The notes under the pieces were generated by a model, which had not been told where the DNA came from, searched no databases, and worked only from the letters and a program-made list of their open reading frames with translations. This document shows positions 26,501 through 38,615 of a stretch of 64,000 bases of DNA, one piece after another. Origin of the DNA: Apteryx mantelli (Eukaryota; Chordata; Aves; Apterygiformes; Apterygidae); assembly GCF_036417845.1 (NCBI RefSeq), contig NC_089982.1:68275684-68339683 (forward strand), given 5' to 3'. A program made the position numbers and the translations under genes. The stretch's first letter is position 1; every line of letters starts with the position of its first letter.

Positions 26501-29500
26501 AACTATGGGATTTCTTCTATGAAACAACAACTGTTCACCCATGTAAAGATAATAGACTCTATGGTAACAATAATGCATGATATCATTATTAGTCTGGATC
26601 AGAAATTCAAAAGATTGCCTGGAGGTTTCTAAAACCTGCCTATATTATTCCAGTTAATTTCCTTAGGTATTCTGCTATTAAGCAAATGTCAGCTTTAGCC
26701 TTATCTTCTCAAGAGCATGCTAACCCAACATTCTTAATGCACAGGAGAAAATTTAAGAAAATAAAAATTGAAAACCTTTTATTCTGTAAACACATCACAG
26801 AGAAATTCTAAATTTATACCTCCTTTCCAATGTAACTTTAAAAAAGCTCTATTAAAAAAAAAATTAACATTTCTTTATTTTTTCTTTCCAAACTGTGCTT
26901 TTTTTATACTCTGTTGCATTTATTCAGACAGTTGATTTAATCGCCCCCTTAAAAGATCCAGGTTATTATTAGGATTTATTTTTACATTAGGACAAGTCTT
27001 TCACTTTATTACAGAATAGGTGTCCAACATCACAGAGCTAAAGCAAAAGGTTATTAACGCTCACAGACTTGTCCACTGTGCTGTAGTCCTGCCATTTCCT
27101 TTGGGTGGTTTGTACAGACAAAACCAAAATGGGAATGCTGTCAGGCAGGCGTTTGAGAGGAAGCTGCCAGCACTGTGCCTGGTGATAATGAGGCCCTGAC
27201 TCCTTATTTCTTTGGATGTAGAATCCTGGTGAAGACCTCTATATTCTTACTCTAGCCATGCTGATCAACTCCAACCCTAAAAAGCCCCAGATATCTGCTG
27301 ACTATTACTTACTTTTCACTCATGCAGAATATTATGAAAGACTACATAAAAGTTCAACAAGAAGAAAATATATACTCCTTTCCAAAACCTAACCTACATA
27401 ACTGATTCCTCGCCCCTAACCCAAATCACACATCATATGCAACAGTGGCAAGTTAAAAGCCTAGTTTTTAAATGTACTTTGGAAAAGCTGTACCTTAGCG
27501 AACCTTCTTTATGGAGCATCACCTGACAGCACTCAGCCACGGAGGAATTCAAGAGAGACTTCTTTTGGACTCATTGCATCTGGAGGCAATAAACAGAGAG
27601 AAAAGAATGAGAAAAAGAAACAGTGCCTGTGCAGGAAACCAACTTAACTACTTAAAGAAAGAAGAAACAAGGTCACGAAAACAAAATTGCTGATCCATTT
27701 ATCATACTTAGGAGCTTAAGATGCAGAGTAGCCTGTACCCCATCTCCTTCAACTCTGCTATTTTCATCCAGAAGCATAAGTTTCAGTGGCTGTGTGAGAA
27801 AAAAAAACCCTGCCCAAACACACCAGTGGGGAAAAACCCAGCAACACTGACATTTTATTTCACAACCTTCTTTCTTTAGGGTTTGAATGACAATAGCTGG
27901 TCTCTAACTAAGGAGGGCCAATATTCTAAATACACTGCTTCTGAAGAGCAAAGCCATAGGAGATTTTAACTAAATGTAGTGGGAAAATGTTTACTTCTCC
28001 ACACATTGTGCAACAGCCTTTATTTTAAGGAAGCTCGCTACTGAAAAAAAGCAATCTGACCTTTAATCATGCAAATATTCCCTCCTTCACTTCAAAAGCC
28101 AAATTAAAATTGCAAGTGTTGCAAAGTTTGCTTGTTCAGACTTTATGTAAAATAAGCAGAAGTTTTCCAGTGGCATTACAGTCACATCTATTTAATAGTG
28201 AGGAGACAATAATTCCCTGGAGCTGTGTTCACTTAGGACTGAGTGAAGGGGGTTTCTCAAGAAAATCACAAGCAATAGGACTCCTGTTTGCTCCCTTACT
28301 TCCTTACAGACATACGCATGCATAAACATACACGGACAGTTTGAGGCACATCCCATGGAGAGGAAAAGTGCAAAACATATTGGGACATACTGAAGAGGTA
28401 TGAATGTGGGATGTTAATGAAAAAAAAGCAGGAAGCAAAGGAACAAAGAAGGACAGATGAAATGAGAATGGAAATGGTACTGGAAGAAGAAAATATGAAA
28501 GAAAAAGAAGTGCATACAAAGGTTGTTGCATTTATGCCTGGCCAGTTGAACTATAGCTCTGAGGGCAGGTACTAGACAGGTGCCAATAGAGCTGGACTCT
28601 GCAGACTGCTGCTGCTGCTGCCTCCCAGGACTCCCACACCTCCAAAGAGGCTATGGCTGCAGAAATAGCTTCAAGGGACAGAAAGTAACTCAGGAAGGTT
28701 TGGGGAGAGGGAGGAATAAGGGAGGGAAATAGTTAAGATAAATGTATAGCTATACTGTAATGCTGCTAGTGACAAGCCCTGTGTGCCATTCATGGACAAA
28801 AAAAAAAAAAGAATGGGAACTCTGTCATCACAAACATATGGAAGGGGCAGGAAAAAAAAAAGAAATGCTCTGAAGTAACAAAATGAGTAATAGCAGAATG
28901 GTAAGGACCCAGTGAAAGACAGTCAAGAGAGACAATTCCAGTCTAGGCAAGAGTGTTGCCATGGATTTCAATAGGGATCAGATTTTTAAAGTTGTCTGCA
29001 GTCACATTAAAATGGAAAAATGCACACTGCAAAATCCTATCCTGCATTTTCCTATTGAAAATATTTTTAGAAGTTAACATTGTTTTATTTATTGCTGTTG
29101 CTTTTTTATTTTTAAATATAATTTACTAAATTGGCAAATGCCCATTTTTATCCCCAGAAGTTAGCTCTAAGGGCTGTATTGCAAGATGCACATTTTTCCA
29201 CTCTGCAGTGTAAAATCCCTTCATGTGTGATATATTACAGGCAGCTGAGCCACAGGAATTTACAGCCAATATACAAATAATTCCTAGAGTACAGTTCTTC
29301 ACTATGCCCCAGTAGCCTTGCTGCAAGAACCACAGTCTGTGAATCTCTGCACAACCTCCATAGCAAGTGGAGCTCTGCTCTTTCCCAAATCACTTATTTA
29401 GTTTTTCTTCCCATTTAGCTTGTCTTCTCATCGCTGTAATGTTGTTTAAAGGGGAGTTCTCTCTCCCAAGTCAGCTCTAATCCTTAAAAATACTCTGAAC

Positions 29501-32500
29501 CCTCAGATTCATCTTGATGAAGGAAGGGAAAAGTTCCATCCAAAATTACTTTCTCTGCTAAATTAAAACCTTTTTGTACCTCTCATCCGTAAACAATTAA
29601 CAAAATGCAAATCCTTATTACTTGTTTAAGCAAAAGTAGTAATAACAAGGGAAGAAACTTAATTTACCTCAGCAAAACTGAATTTTCTTTCACCTCCAGC
29701 TCATACCCAAGAAGACAAAAATATGATCTCATGCTGCGATTGTCTCAAATAATTGAATTGCTCCAAGAAAGAGTTGGCACTGAGCTAGTTGTACAATACT
29801 AGGACACAGAGTCCATGAATTGAAGTAGAACAGCAGCAGTAACTCACTGTTTTCAGTAGTTTGCCTTGAATTTGTTACTTTATTAATAGGTCTGGGGTTT
29901 TCATTTTAATTTCCTCTTTAATGGCAGTTCTAGGATTTATTGCCATTATAAAAATTGTTTTGAAAAAAATTGTGCGATGGATACATTCATTAAAACTGCT
30001 ACAGTTTTACTTTGTGTTGTGGAAGTCGGGATGGTAATGGTTTACATTACAAATGTATGAAGTAGCATAAAAATTCCTTGAATATGAATTTGTACCTCAT
30101 GCACTGCAATAAAAAGAAATAATGAGCATCTTCCATCTAGGCTAATGATTAGACAGTTCTCCAAGCAAATTAATACTATGCCTCTTCTGTTTGAGGAAGA
30201 GGCTCCTAGAACTCATCACAGATGGGCTCATCAATAGCTTATGAACATGAGCCTCCTCCTTGCTTTCTGTTAGTCACCTGGCAACGGGCCGTTAGTGTCC
30301 TGAGACCCAGATATATATTCAGAAATTTTCAGTCATCTTTTGCAATGGTCATGTTAGATCGGTGTCTCTCCCCAGGCAGCTAGCTAGTGATTCAGTATAA
30401 TACTGTCTCATTCTGAGCATCAAAGCATGGGATGGTCTTGCTCCAAGATCCATTTAGATAAATTATAGTGAAGTAAAGAGAGAACCTCAGCAAGCATTTT
30501 CCAACCACAGGTATGTTCACTTCACAGTGGACATGAACAAGGCTAGACGTGAGTTGCTACCAGTGACACCACGGCCCTCAGAATCCCCAGATACGAACCA
30601 GCACCAAAAAATGCCAGTTTCCTTAAACAGAGAATCTGTTCCCTGCCTCCAAAAACATACTCACAAAATTCCACAGGTCACATAGAAATTCTGTTAGGCT
30701 GGAGGTCATCATGCAGACTTCTAGTTTCAAAACACAATGAATCTCTATTTAACTAGTCTTCCAGAACCAAATTTAATGGTTGACAAGGACTAGGTTGATT
30801 AAAAACTTTTAGTCATTCTGTCTGCACAGTCCCTAACAAGGTCTCTTTCATGCAGTTATGAGTGCTTCAGGTCTCATTTTATGAATTAGTCGTTAGAGTG
30901 TAGTTACTGAAGTCTTCTCATCAAATTAAGATCTGGGCCAGCTTGCTGGAATAAACTGACTACTTCTGTCTTCTAGAGAAACTCTGCAATACTTTTGAAC
31001 AGTTAATATAAGATGGTGAGCTTATAAAAATCATGCTTTCTATACACAAGATCATCAGCAGCAGGAGATTCCATCTTTCTCTGTGCCATTGTCAATGCTC
31101 TCACCTTGCTCTCCAAGCTGTCCTCATCTGGAAGCAGACACAGTTCGCTGGTGGTCTAGTGCAGGAAGAACCTCACTAAGTTTGGTACTTTTTGCATGAA
31201 AATTTCTTATACTGATTCCACTAGGATCCTTCTCCTTTTGGTTTCTGTTGCACAGTACTTGGTGCACTGTACTAGATATTATCAACCTATAATCTCCCTG
31301 TAGCACCTGGGAACATCAGAACAGCAACAGAACAGAAAATTGAATGTTTTCTTACTGATCTTTCAATTTTTCTGTCCCTCGGCTTTCCTTCTGTAAGCTG
31401 GCCTATAGCACTTCCTTATTTCAAAGGAGTAGTAAAGAGAATAATTACATTACAGGCAATTTAATCTTTTTTCAAAAACTTGGGAGGGAGAGAGTTGGTT
31501 TCAAATCCAGTAATTTCAATGTTAACCAAAAGTGTCCTTAGAAGTAAGCATGAATTGTGATGCATACCAGTTAACAAATCAAGACAACATTTGGCATCTG
31601 GTTTGTTTTGCTGGAAGCCTGAGTTTTCAAGCAAAAGAGCAAAAACTCATGAAGACTCCTAACACAAGTCGTCTTCTTCAAAATCCCTTCAAAACTGTGT
31701 AAGGCTGATGTTGAATCACATTAATAAATGCACAGAATGAACATTTACTGACAACTTAAGCAAGATATTTGGGATTTAACTCATACCTAAACATGATTTT
31801 AACTCTTGTGCTATAAAAATCTTGGCTTTGTCTTGTAAAGCCAGCTGGATATACAATCTCTTAGTTTAATTACTGAAACATGAAGAACTCTATGGAAGAA
31901 AAAATGGAAAGATTTGGAGCACAGAGCACTGCTCTCATAAAACCAGTCAGGGTAATAAAAAAAGCAATACTGAATAGTTTTATAGACTTTTTTCAACATT
32001 TTCAACATTATAGACTGTTCAACAAAACATAATTTTATGGTAGTGGGAAACTGTAAGTGACGAGATATGAATGAGAAAACCAGATCATAAATTCCCAGTA
32101 AACATTTAAAATGGGTACTGCCAAATAGAATTTGACTCAATTTAGGTTCCAGGTGAGGTTTTATTAAGCATTTAAGGAGCTAAAAGAAATAAACAGAAGT
32201 GCTTCCATGGCAACTGTGTTGAAATTTCAGTAGAAATCCAAAGTTTCTTTAGTAAATACAACTTCCTTCCAAATCTAACTGGGGCAGCATTGTCTTAGTA
32301 TTGCCACTCTGTCCACCCCCTCCGGGGACTCTGTGTCCACTGAGCAAAAGGAGAAACAAACAGCATACTTATATGATTGTGAGGTCAGGTGTACACATGT
32401 GAGAATGTAAGAAGTCACTATAACGTATTTTCATTCCCAAACTAAGTAAAACACCCAAATCTCTTCAGTTGCCACATTCACATTTAAGACAAAAGTGTTT

Positions 32501-35500
32501 CGACTAGTAGCATTTTAAAGAAGCAGACACAAAGAGTTGTGCATACGGGCCACACCTATATCATGAAATGGGATATAGTGGTCAGCCCCCTGAGCTGGTT
32601 TCAGCCACAGGGGTATACCCACATAGCATATGCTGGGCAGTACCATTCAGAGATGCCACCTGGGGACTACAACACAGCAGGGCTACATGAGCATGATGTT
32701 GGGCTTGAGCTGGTAAGTCCTGCCTCTGAGCAAGAGCAAGCAGTGACAAAACAGCACTGTTTTCACACAATTACACAGTCCTAATCAGTGCCTAAGCCTT
32801 TTACTTCAAATGCCCTAGGTTAGGCAGGCACTTTTGAGGACTAACTCTCACTAAAGAGTAAGCTGATTACTTTTGAAACTGATTTAAGGCTTCTAGATGA
32901 TTTTCTAAACTATGTAAAATGATCAAAAATACTTCAAAATCTTCCATGACGAAGGATCAACTGTGCTATGTGGAGAGAGGTTACCAGTATTGAAGGCCAC
33001 AGCAATTACAAAAAGTGTACTTGCAACCAGTGGAACCATCAAACTTCAGAACGAGTCCATGGCCGTTATGGATATGACACAACAACTCTGTCTTTTCCCC
33101 TTTCCTGTTAATGATGGCTGACAAGCCCAGAGAAAAGCTATAATGCGTTTAACCAAGCAGTCTACTTGCAATGAGTAGGCAGCAGCAGGAAAAGCACTCT
33201 CATTGTCCTGGAGGTATGGAAGTAGTTTGAGGGGGATGACCTGTGGATATTCTTTAAGCCTTCATTTCAGGAAAAATGCATGCAAGTATGTGAGGCAATT
33301 TTTTGCTCGAGAGCTGTAGAGAAAGACTGTCAAACTTCCCTTTCACAGCTTTCTGTATCATAAACCTCCCTTCCTTTTAGAAAAGCAGGAGAAAATGACC
33401 CATTTTTGGCCCATCACTTGCAAATAAGGACCTACCTTCACCTGTTTCAGTTTGTATGAGATATTGCTCTTGACCTACCCTGGTAATTTCAGGTTTTCAT
33501 ATGCAAGTGCTTGCTAGACAAGCTTGCCATATACTCATATAGGTTTGTCTTCCTAACACCCACACATTTTTACCAGACAATAATTCCCTAAGGTTGCACT
33601 AATTATCTCCTCTGTGTAGTCTGCACCATTATATGAGCAAACTAAGCAATTCTTCCTTTTGTACCACACTTACATGGAAAAGTAGGAGATCAGTGCATTA
33701 AATTTAATGACATTAATTTTTGCTAATTTGTTTTTCCACATGCTTTTACATGAGCAGATAAACAAATGGTCACAAATGTAACTTCCATGTTTATGTATGT
33801 ATAAATAACCAGCTGGACAGATTAGAACCAAGCTGCTTCACAGGGTGATCAAAAAAAGGAATTATTCTCATCAACATACAGCTATAATGGGTGAGATAGA
33901 GGAAAGGGTTTGAAACATGCTGATGCTGGCTTTGGTGAGTTTTAGACATGTTTTTATTCCCTTAACACAAAAGAGAGAAGCAAAATAAATTGTGTCTTTT
34001 TTTGTAGTAGGTGTTTTTTTCCAGAGACAGACAAAACTAATTCATAGCACTTGAAATTATACCCATCCGAGATAAACAAACCCTTGAGATTTATTTTGTT
34101 TTGGGTTATAAATAAGCATAGTTAAATTATATTCCATTATATCAATTTAATCCACCTTTCTCACTCACCTTCTAGAACTAGTGAGACTCTAAAGTAATTG
34201 TTTAAAAATAGGGGGGTTAAGTTCTTATATGAATTTGATGCTGATACTCAGCAAGGTAGGTGATCCATAGAATTTGCACATTGTCCATTAGAAAAACTTG
34301 ATGACAAACTGAAAAATGCTCAGAAAAAGAATGAGCAGATGTAAAATGACTTTGAATCCTCCCACATGGATGTAGTGGCTGATGCCAGTTTCAGTAAGCT
34401 TACTGAATTTTAAAAGTGCATGTTGAAGTATGTTGAGGCGATAATATTGCAGTTCACTAGAAGCTAATTTGTGGCACTCAAACAGTTGCAGACCACACTA
34501 AAAGCATATTCAGAACAACTTGTATTATCAAGAGGGAGGACAGAGCTGTGCAAGATATGCACAGCAAAATAGGGTCTGAGCAGAAATTCTCAAAATTCTG
34601 ATTGTTACGTATTTAAAGATTTCAACCCAGGCTTGCTGAAGACGTTTGTGAGCCTTTCAAATAAGCCTGACATCAATTTAGAATGAGATTGGGTTGACAG
34701 GTAAGTCATACTTTAAAACAGAAAACAAACAAAAAGTATTTTTAGACTGGTTTCCTCAGGAAATGTGTCTTCTGCAATTGCATTGTCCGTTTCTTCTTTT
34801 CAAAACCTTTTTGATGCTCTGGGATGTATCAACACTACTTGAAGAGGGGTAGATATCTCAAGAGTTGGTAAGTTTTTACATGTTTTGTGAGTATTGAGAG
34901 AATCAGCCAACTTAATGCAAATACTGAGGACAGACTATCACTCTAGCTAAACCCAGAAATATCCCAGCTATCTGAAAACCTGTTCAGAACTTCCATTTTA
35001 TAGTTGGATTAATACATGTTGGATGAGACACAAAGCCTGTGAAATACGGTTTAAGCTTTGTTGCTCAGAGAGCCCCTTTTTTTTTTCAAGATTTCAGCAA
35101 AAACTCTGCAGTATCATACGTTTCATTTGTATGAACTGGCACATGCCCATTGAGTCTGACAGGCTGAAAAAAAATTTTTTTTTGGCACTATTGTTGAAGG
35201 TATTGCCAACACACCAAGTCACATCAGCTGAGTGACAAAAATCTGGTTCAAGTTAAGTTTTAGTTAAACTAAAAAACAATATCAAACTCCCCCCACACCC
35301 TTAAAAATCCAATAGGGTATTAACTACGCCAACAAATGTTTTGGCACAATCCAATGAAAATTGAACTACCCACCTTTGTCTAGTTTAAACATTCATGAAA
35401 TCACGAAGGAGAGGAAAAGATGGCCAGAACTAAAGTGTTGGCCAGAGTGGAGAAAGAAAGAAGGAACTCATAAATTTTTTACTTTGGGCAAATCAGTTGG

Positions 35501-36777
35501 GCTGAGACATGCTGAAGCATATGTTCCACTGGAATCAATAAAACTGAGCTGACAGATATGAAATTGCAGAGCGAGATAAAGTAGTTAGAGCACAAAGTGA
35601 TTGCTCTCTCTCCTCTACTGAGATACTGCAGCAGGTGGCAAGCACTCTCCTAGTTTGAAGCAAACTAGAAGACAGCTTTAAATCACTTTTTGCAATGATT
35701 TCAATTGCATTTTCATGGACACAGATAACTAAAATATCCTCTCCCCTATTCAGTGCATATTTTTACTTTGTCTTTTCCTAATCTCCATTTCAGTATGCAG
35801 AAATCTTGAGGTTTAAGCTTTCAGGATGCACTTTGAGTCAAAAAAGATATTTCAGTACTGAAATGTCTGTCTCTTAATTTAAGCTCTAGAGAGACCGGTC
35901 TCTAATTCAAACTCTATCGTGCAACTCACTTTAACACTTCTCTTTAAGTCAGCTTTGTTGAAATCAGATGCTTGAAATAATGATGAACCACTGAGTAATG
36001 GTTAAATCTGTAGTCTCCAGCTGTTAATTTCTGACAAAATGCAGAAAATATAATGTCAAAAATATTGAAAAAGATCTGGAATGAATGCTTGTTCTGTTCA
36101 TTACTTTCACAAGACTCCTACACAATAAATTCTTGGTATGTGCGAAGAAGTCATCTTTAGCATATGTCAGTCAATAGCCTTTAAGAACTGCCTCATAATC
36201 GGTAACTGAGAGAGAATGAAAACTAATGCCATCTATTTTAGCACACTAACTGTCTCACAGTCTGACTTGCAATAGGATTAACAGAAACTGCCATGTCCAG
36301 AGGAATCGAAGAGGACCAGAGAGTCATTTACTCTCACTAGCCACAGTTAGACAGCAGAAACAGTGATGGAGCACTATTTGTCTCATCACACATGAATCCA
36401 GCAGGAGGTATAAAGGTATCTTTCCATTACCAATCCCTACCGAGTGGTTGGTACAGAAAACGGCCTATAGAAATCAATTAAAAAAGCAAACAAACATGAA
36501 ACTGATACCAGGGACAAAAGGCAGAGAGAAGACAGCAAACACCTTCAATCTGTGCTGAGGTGAGAAAGACAGTGACACTCAGTAACTCCCATGCGGCATT
36601 TGACCTTTAACAGTGTCCTCAATTTAATTCTAACCTTCCCTGTTTGGAATATTCTGAACTAGGATAATATAGGCATTGGGGGATGAAATTGTAGGGAACG
36701 TTTAAAAGTCAAGCATAATTGAATAAGCTTGCAGGGACAGAGAGGAATGAGAAGAGAAAGGGGAAAGTCGTGAATAG

Positions 36778-37572
36778 ATAGACAGGGTATTCTCGGAGAC
36801 TGTGCAGCTCCAGGAGTCCCAACCCCCTGCAGCAGTGGAGGTGCCAGAGGGCTCTGTGCCGTGTGAAACGGTACATCATAACACCGTAGAAGAAGGCTGG
36901 AAACTGGTCACTGCTCGTGGGAGGAGAAAGGCTCCTACTCTTCCTGAAGACCTGAAGCTGAAGAACAGGTTTAGTGCCCTCCAGGATGAGGAGGAGATGG
37001 GCATGGCTGCAAGGGAAGTACCTGGGACAACAGACCCTGTGCCCTGCCGGAACGCCCAGAAGAAGCGGCGGGTGATTGTTGTGGGGGACTCCCTGCTGCA
37101 GGGGACGGAGGCATCTATCTGCCGACCTGACCTCTTGTCTAGAGAGGTTTGTGGCCTGCCGGGGGCTCGTGTGAGAGATGTCATGCAAAGACTGCCAAGG
37201 CTTGTCCACGCTTCGGACTATTACCCACTGCTGCTCTTTCATGTGGGCGCCAATGACACCAAGGGCAAACTGGAGACCATCAAGCAGGATTTCAGAGCTC
37301 TGGGGATGGTGGTCAAGGGTCTGGGAGCCCAGGTCATCTTCTCCTCAATCCTGCCAGTGAGGAGGATGGATGAAAGGAGGAGGAGACGGACTTTCCAGGT
37401 TAACGACTGGCTGCGCCGCTGGTGTTGGCAACAGGGTTTTGGTTTCTACGCCCATGGGACCCTGTTTGAAGATCGACAACTGATGGCGAGAGATGGGATC
37501 CACTTCACGAGGCGGGGCACGCGGGTCTTTGCCAACAGGTTGGCCAACCTGGTAAGGAGGGCTTTAAACTAG
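36778..37572 (+). CDS. CR1 ORF1 with SGNH-type esterase domain, 5' incomplete
   Basis: The frame is open from 36778 to TAG at 37570-37572. Counting codons from the GTG at 36802 (256 codons), it shows the SGNH/GDSL hydrolase blocks in order: VVGDSLLQG with the Ser nucleophile at 97, HVGANDT with Asn at 151, and DGIHFTRRG with Asp 231 and His 234. An N-terminal stretch with WKLVTARGRRK precedes it. CR1-clade ORF1 proteins are known to carry such an esterase domain and to bind RNA or lipid. All catalytic blocks look intact. No ATG starts the frame before codon 66, which suggests the true start was lost by 5' truncation. ORF2 begins five bases after the stop. Confidence 0.9.
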   Translation: MDRVFSETVQLQESQPPAAVEVPEGSVPCETVHHNTVEEGWKLVTARGRRKAPTLPEDLKLKNRFSALQDEEEMGMAAREVPGTTDPVPCRNAQKKRRVIVVGDSLLQGTEASICRPDLLSREVCGLPGARVRDVMQRLPRLVHASDYYPLLLFHVGANDTKGKLETIKQDFRALGMVVKGLGAQVIFSSILPVRRMDERRRRRTFQVNDWLRRWCWQQGFGFYAHGTLFEDRQLMARDGIHFTRRGTRVFANRLANLVRRALN

Positions 37573-37577
37573 GAAAG

Positions 37578-38597
37578 ATGGGGGAAGGGGAGAGTTATAG
37601 TGACAGGGTAGTTGGCAAAAGACTGCTCAAGTCAGGATGCCTCCAGCAGGTGAATGCAGCCAGGGAAGTGCGCATGGGATGTGGCTATGGAGGACCCTCT
37701 TTTAGCCCTCCTGGGAAACCTGCATGCTCGATCACCTCCCTGAAATGCCTGTACACCAATGCACGCAGCTTGGGGAACAAACAGGAAGAACTAGAGATAT
37801 GTGTGCGGTCGCAGGGCCATGATCTCATTGCCATTACAGAGACATGGTGGGACAGCTCGCATGACTGGAGTGCTGTCATGGATGGCTACGTGCTTTTTAG
37901 GAAAGACAGGCCAGGAAAGCGAGGTGGTGGAGTTGCTCTTTATGTGAGAGAGCAACTGGAATGTATTGAGCTGTGCCTAGGGGTGGATGAAGGGCAAGTC
38001 GAGAGCTTATGGGTAAGGACTAAAGGGCAGGCTAGCACGGGTGACACTGTTGTGGGTGTTTACTACAGGCCACCTGATCAGGAAGAGGAAGTCGATGAGG
38101 CCTTCTACAGACAGCTGGAAGTAGCCTCACGATCCCAGGCCCTGGTTCTCATGGGGGACTTCAACCACCCCGATATCTGCTGGAAAGACAACACAGCTAG
38201 GCACAAACAGTCCTGGAGGTTCCTGCAGAGCATTGGTGACAACTTCTTGACACAGGTGGTGGAGGAGCCAACAAGGAGAGGGGTGCTGCTGGACCTCGTA
38301 CTAACAAACAAAGAAGGACTGGTGGAAGATGTGAAGGTTGGGGGCTGCCTTGGCTGCAGTGACCATGACATGGTGGAGTTCAGGATCCTGCGAGGAGGCA
38401 GCAGGGCACCAAGTAGGATCGCAACCCTGGACTTCAGGAGAGCAAACTTTGGCCTCTTCAGGGACCTACTTGGAGGAATCCCATGGGTGAGGGCCCTAGA
38501 AGGAAGGGGTGTTCAAGAGAGCTGGTTAATATTCAAACATCACTTCCTCCAGGCTCAAGAGCGGTGCATCCCTATGAGTAGGAAGTCAAGCAAATGA
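37578..38597 (+). CDS. CR1 ORF2, N-terminal part: AP-like endonuclease
   Basis: ATG at 37578, five bases after the ORF1 stop, then 339 codons to an in-frame TGA (38595-38597). It contains the apurinic-like endonuclease that nicks target DNA for reverse transcription: TNARS (60-64), ITETWW with Glu 88, GGGVALYV (116-123), YYRPP, MGDFNHPDICW (192-202) and CSDHDMVEF (260-268) with the catalytic His. All metal-binding and catalytic residues seem present. The TGA separates it from the reverse transcriptase in the same frame, so ORF2 here is formally a pseudogene by one nonsense change. Confidence 0.95.
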   Translation: MGEGESYSDRVVGKRLLKSGCLQQVNAAREVRMGCGYGGPSFSPPGKPACSITSLKCLYTNARSLGNKQEELEICVRSQGHDLIAITETWWDSSHDWSAVMDGYVLFRKDRPGKRGGGVALYVREQLECIELCLGVDEGQVESLWVRTKGQASTGDTVVGVYYRPPDQEEEVDEAFYRQLEVASRSQALVLMGDFNHPDICWKDNTARHKQSWRFLQSIGDNFLTQVVEEPTRRGVLLDLVLTNKEGLVEDVKVGGCLGCSDHDMVEFRILRGGSRAPSRIATLDFRRANFGLFRDLLGGIPWVRALEGRGVQESWLIFKHHFLQAQERCIPMSRKSSK

Positions 38598-38615
38598 GGC
38601 AGGAGACCTGCATGG

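Larger units (their letters stand above)
18362..36777. other. Intergenic tract downstream of ADGRA3
   Basis: About 18 kb of AT-rich sequence with short scattered frames only. None has a long open frame, convincing start context or recognisable domain. Apart from the TTTACA array, it shows A/T runs, a small CTG run near 28608-28621 and short CA-type runs near 23132. In mammals the next gene in this direction is KCNIP4, which is far away; no KCNIP4 exon is recognised here. Confidence 0.65.

Noticed and set aside
36709..37242. Minus-strand frame of 177 codons over the CR1 ORF1
   Set aside because: It is a shadow of ORF1 in the opposite strand; the plus-strand frame carries the esterase blocks.
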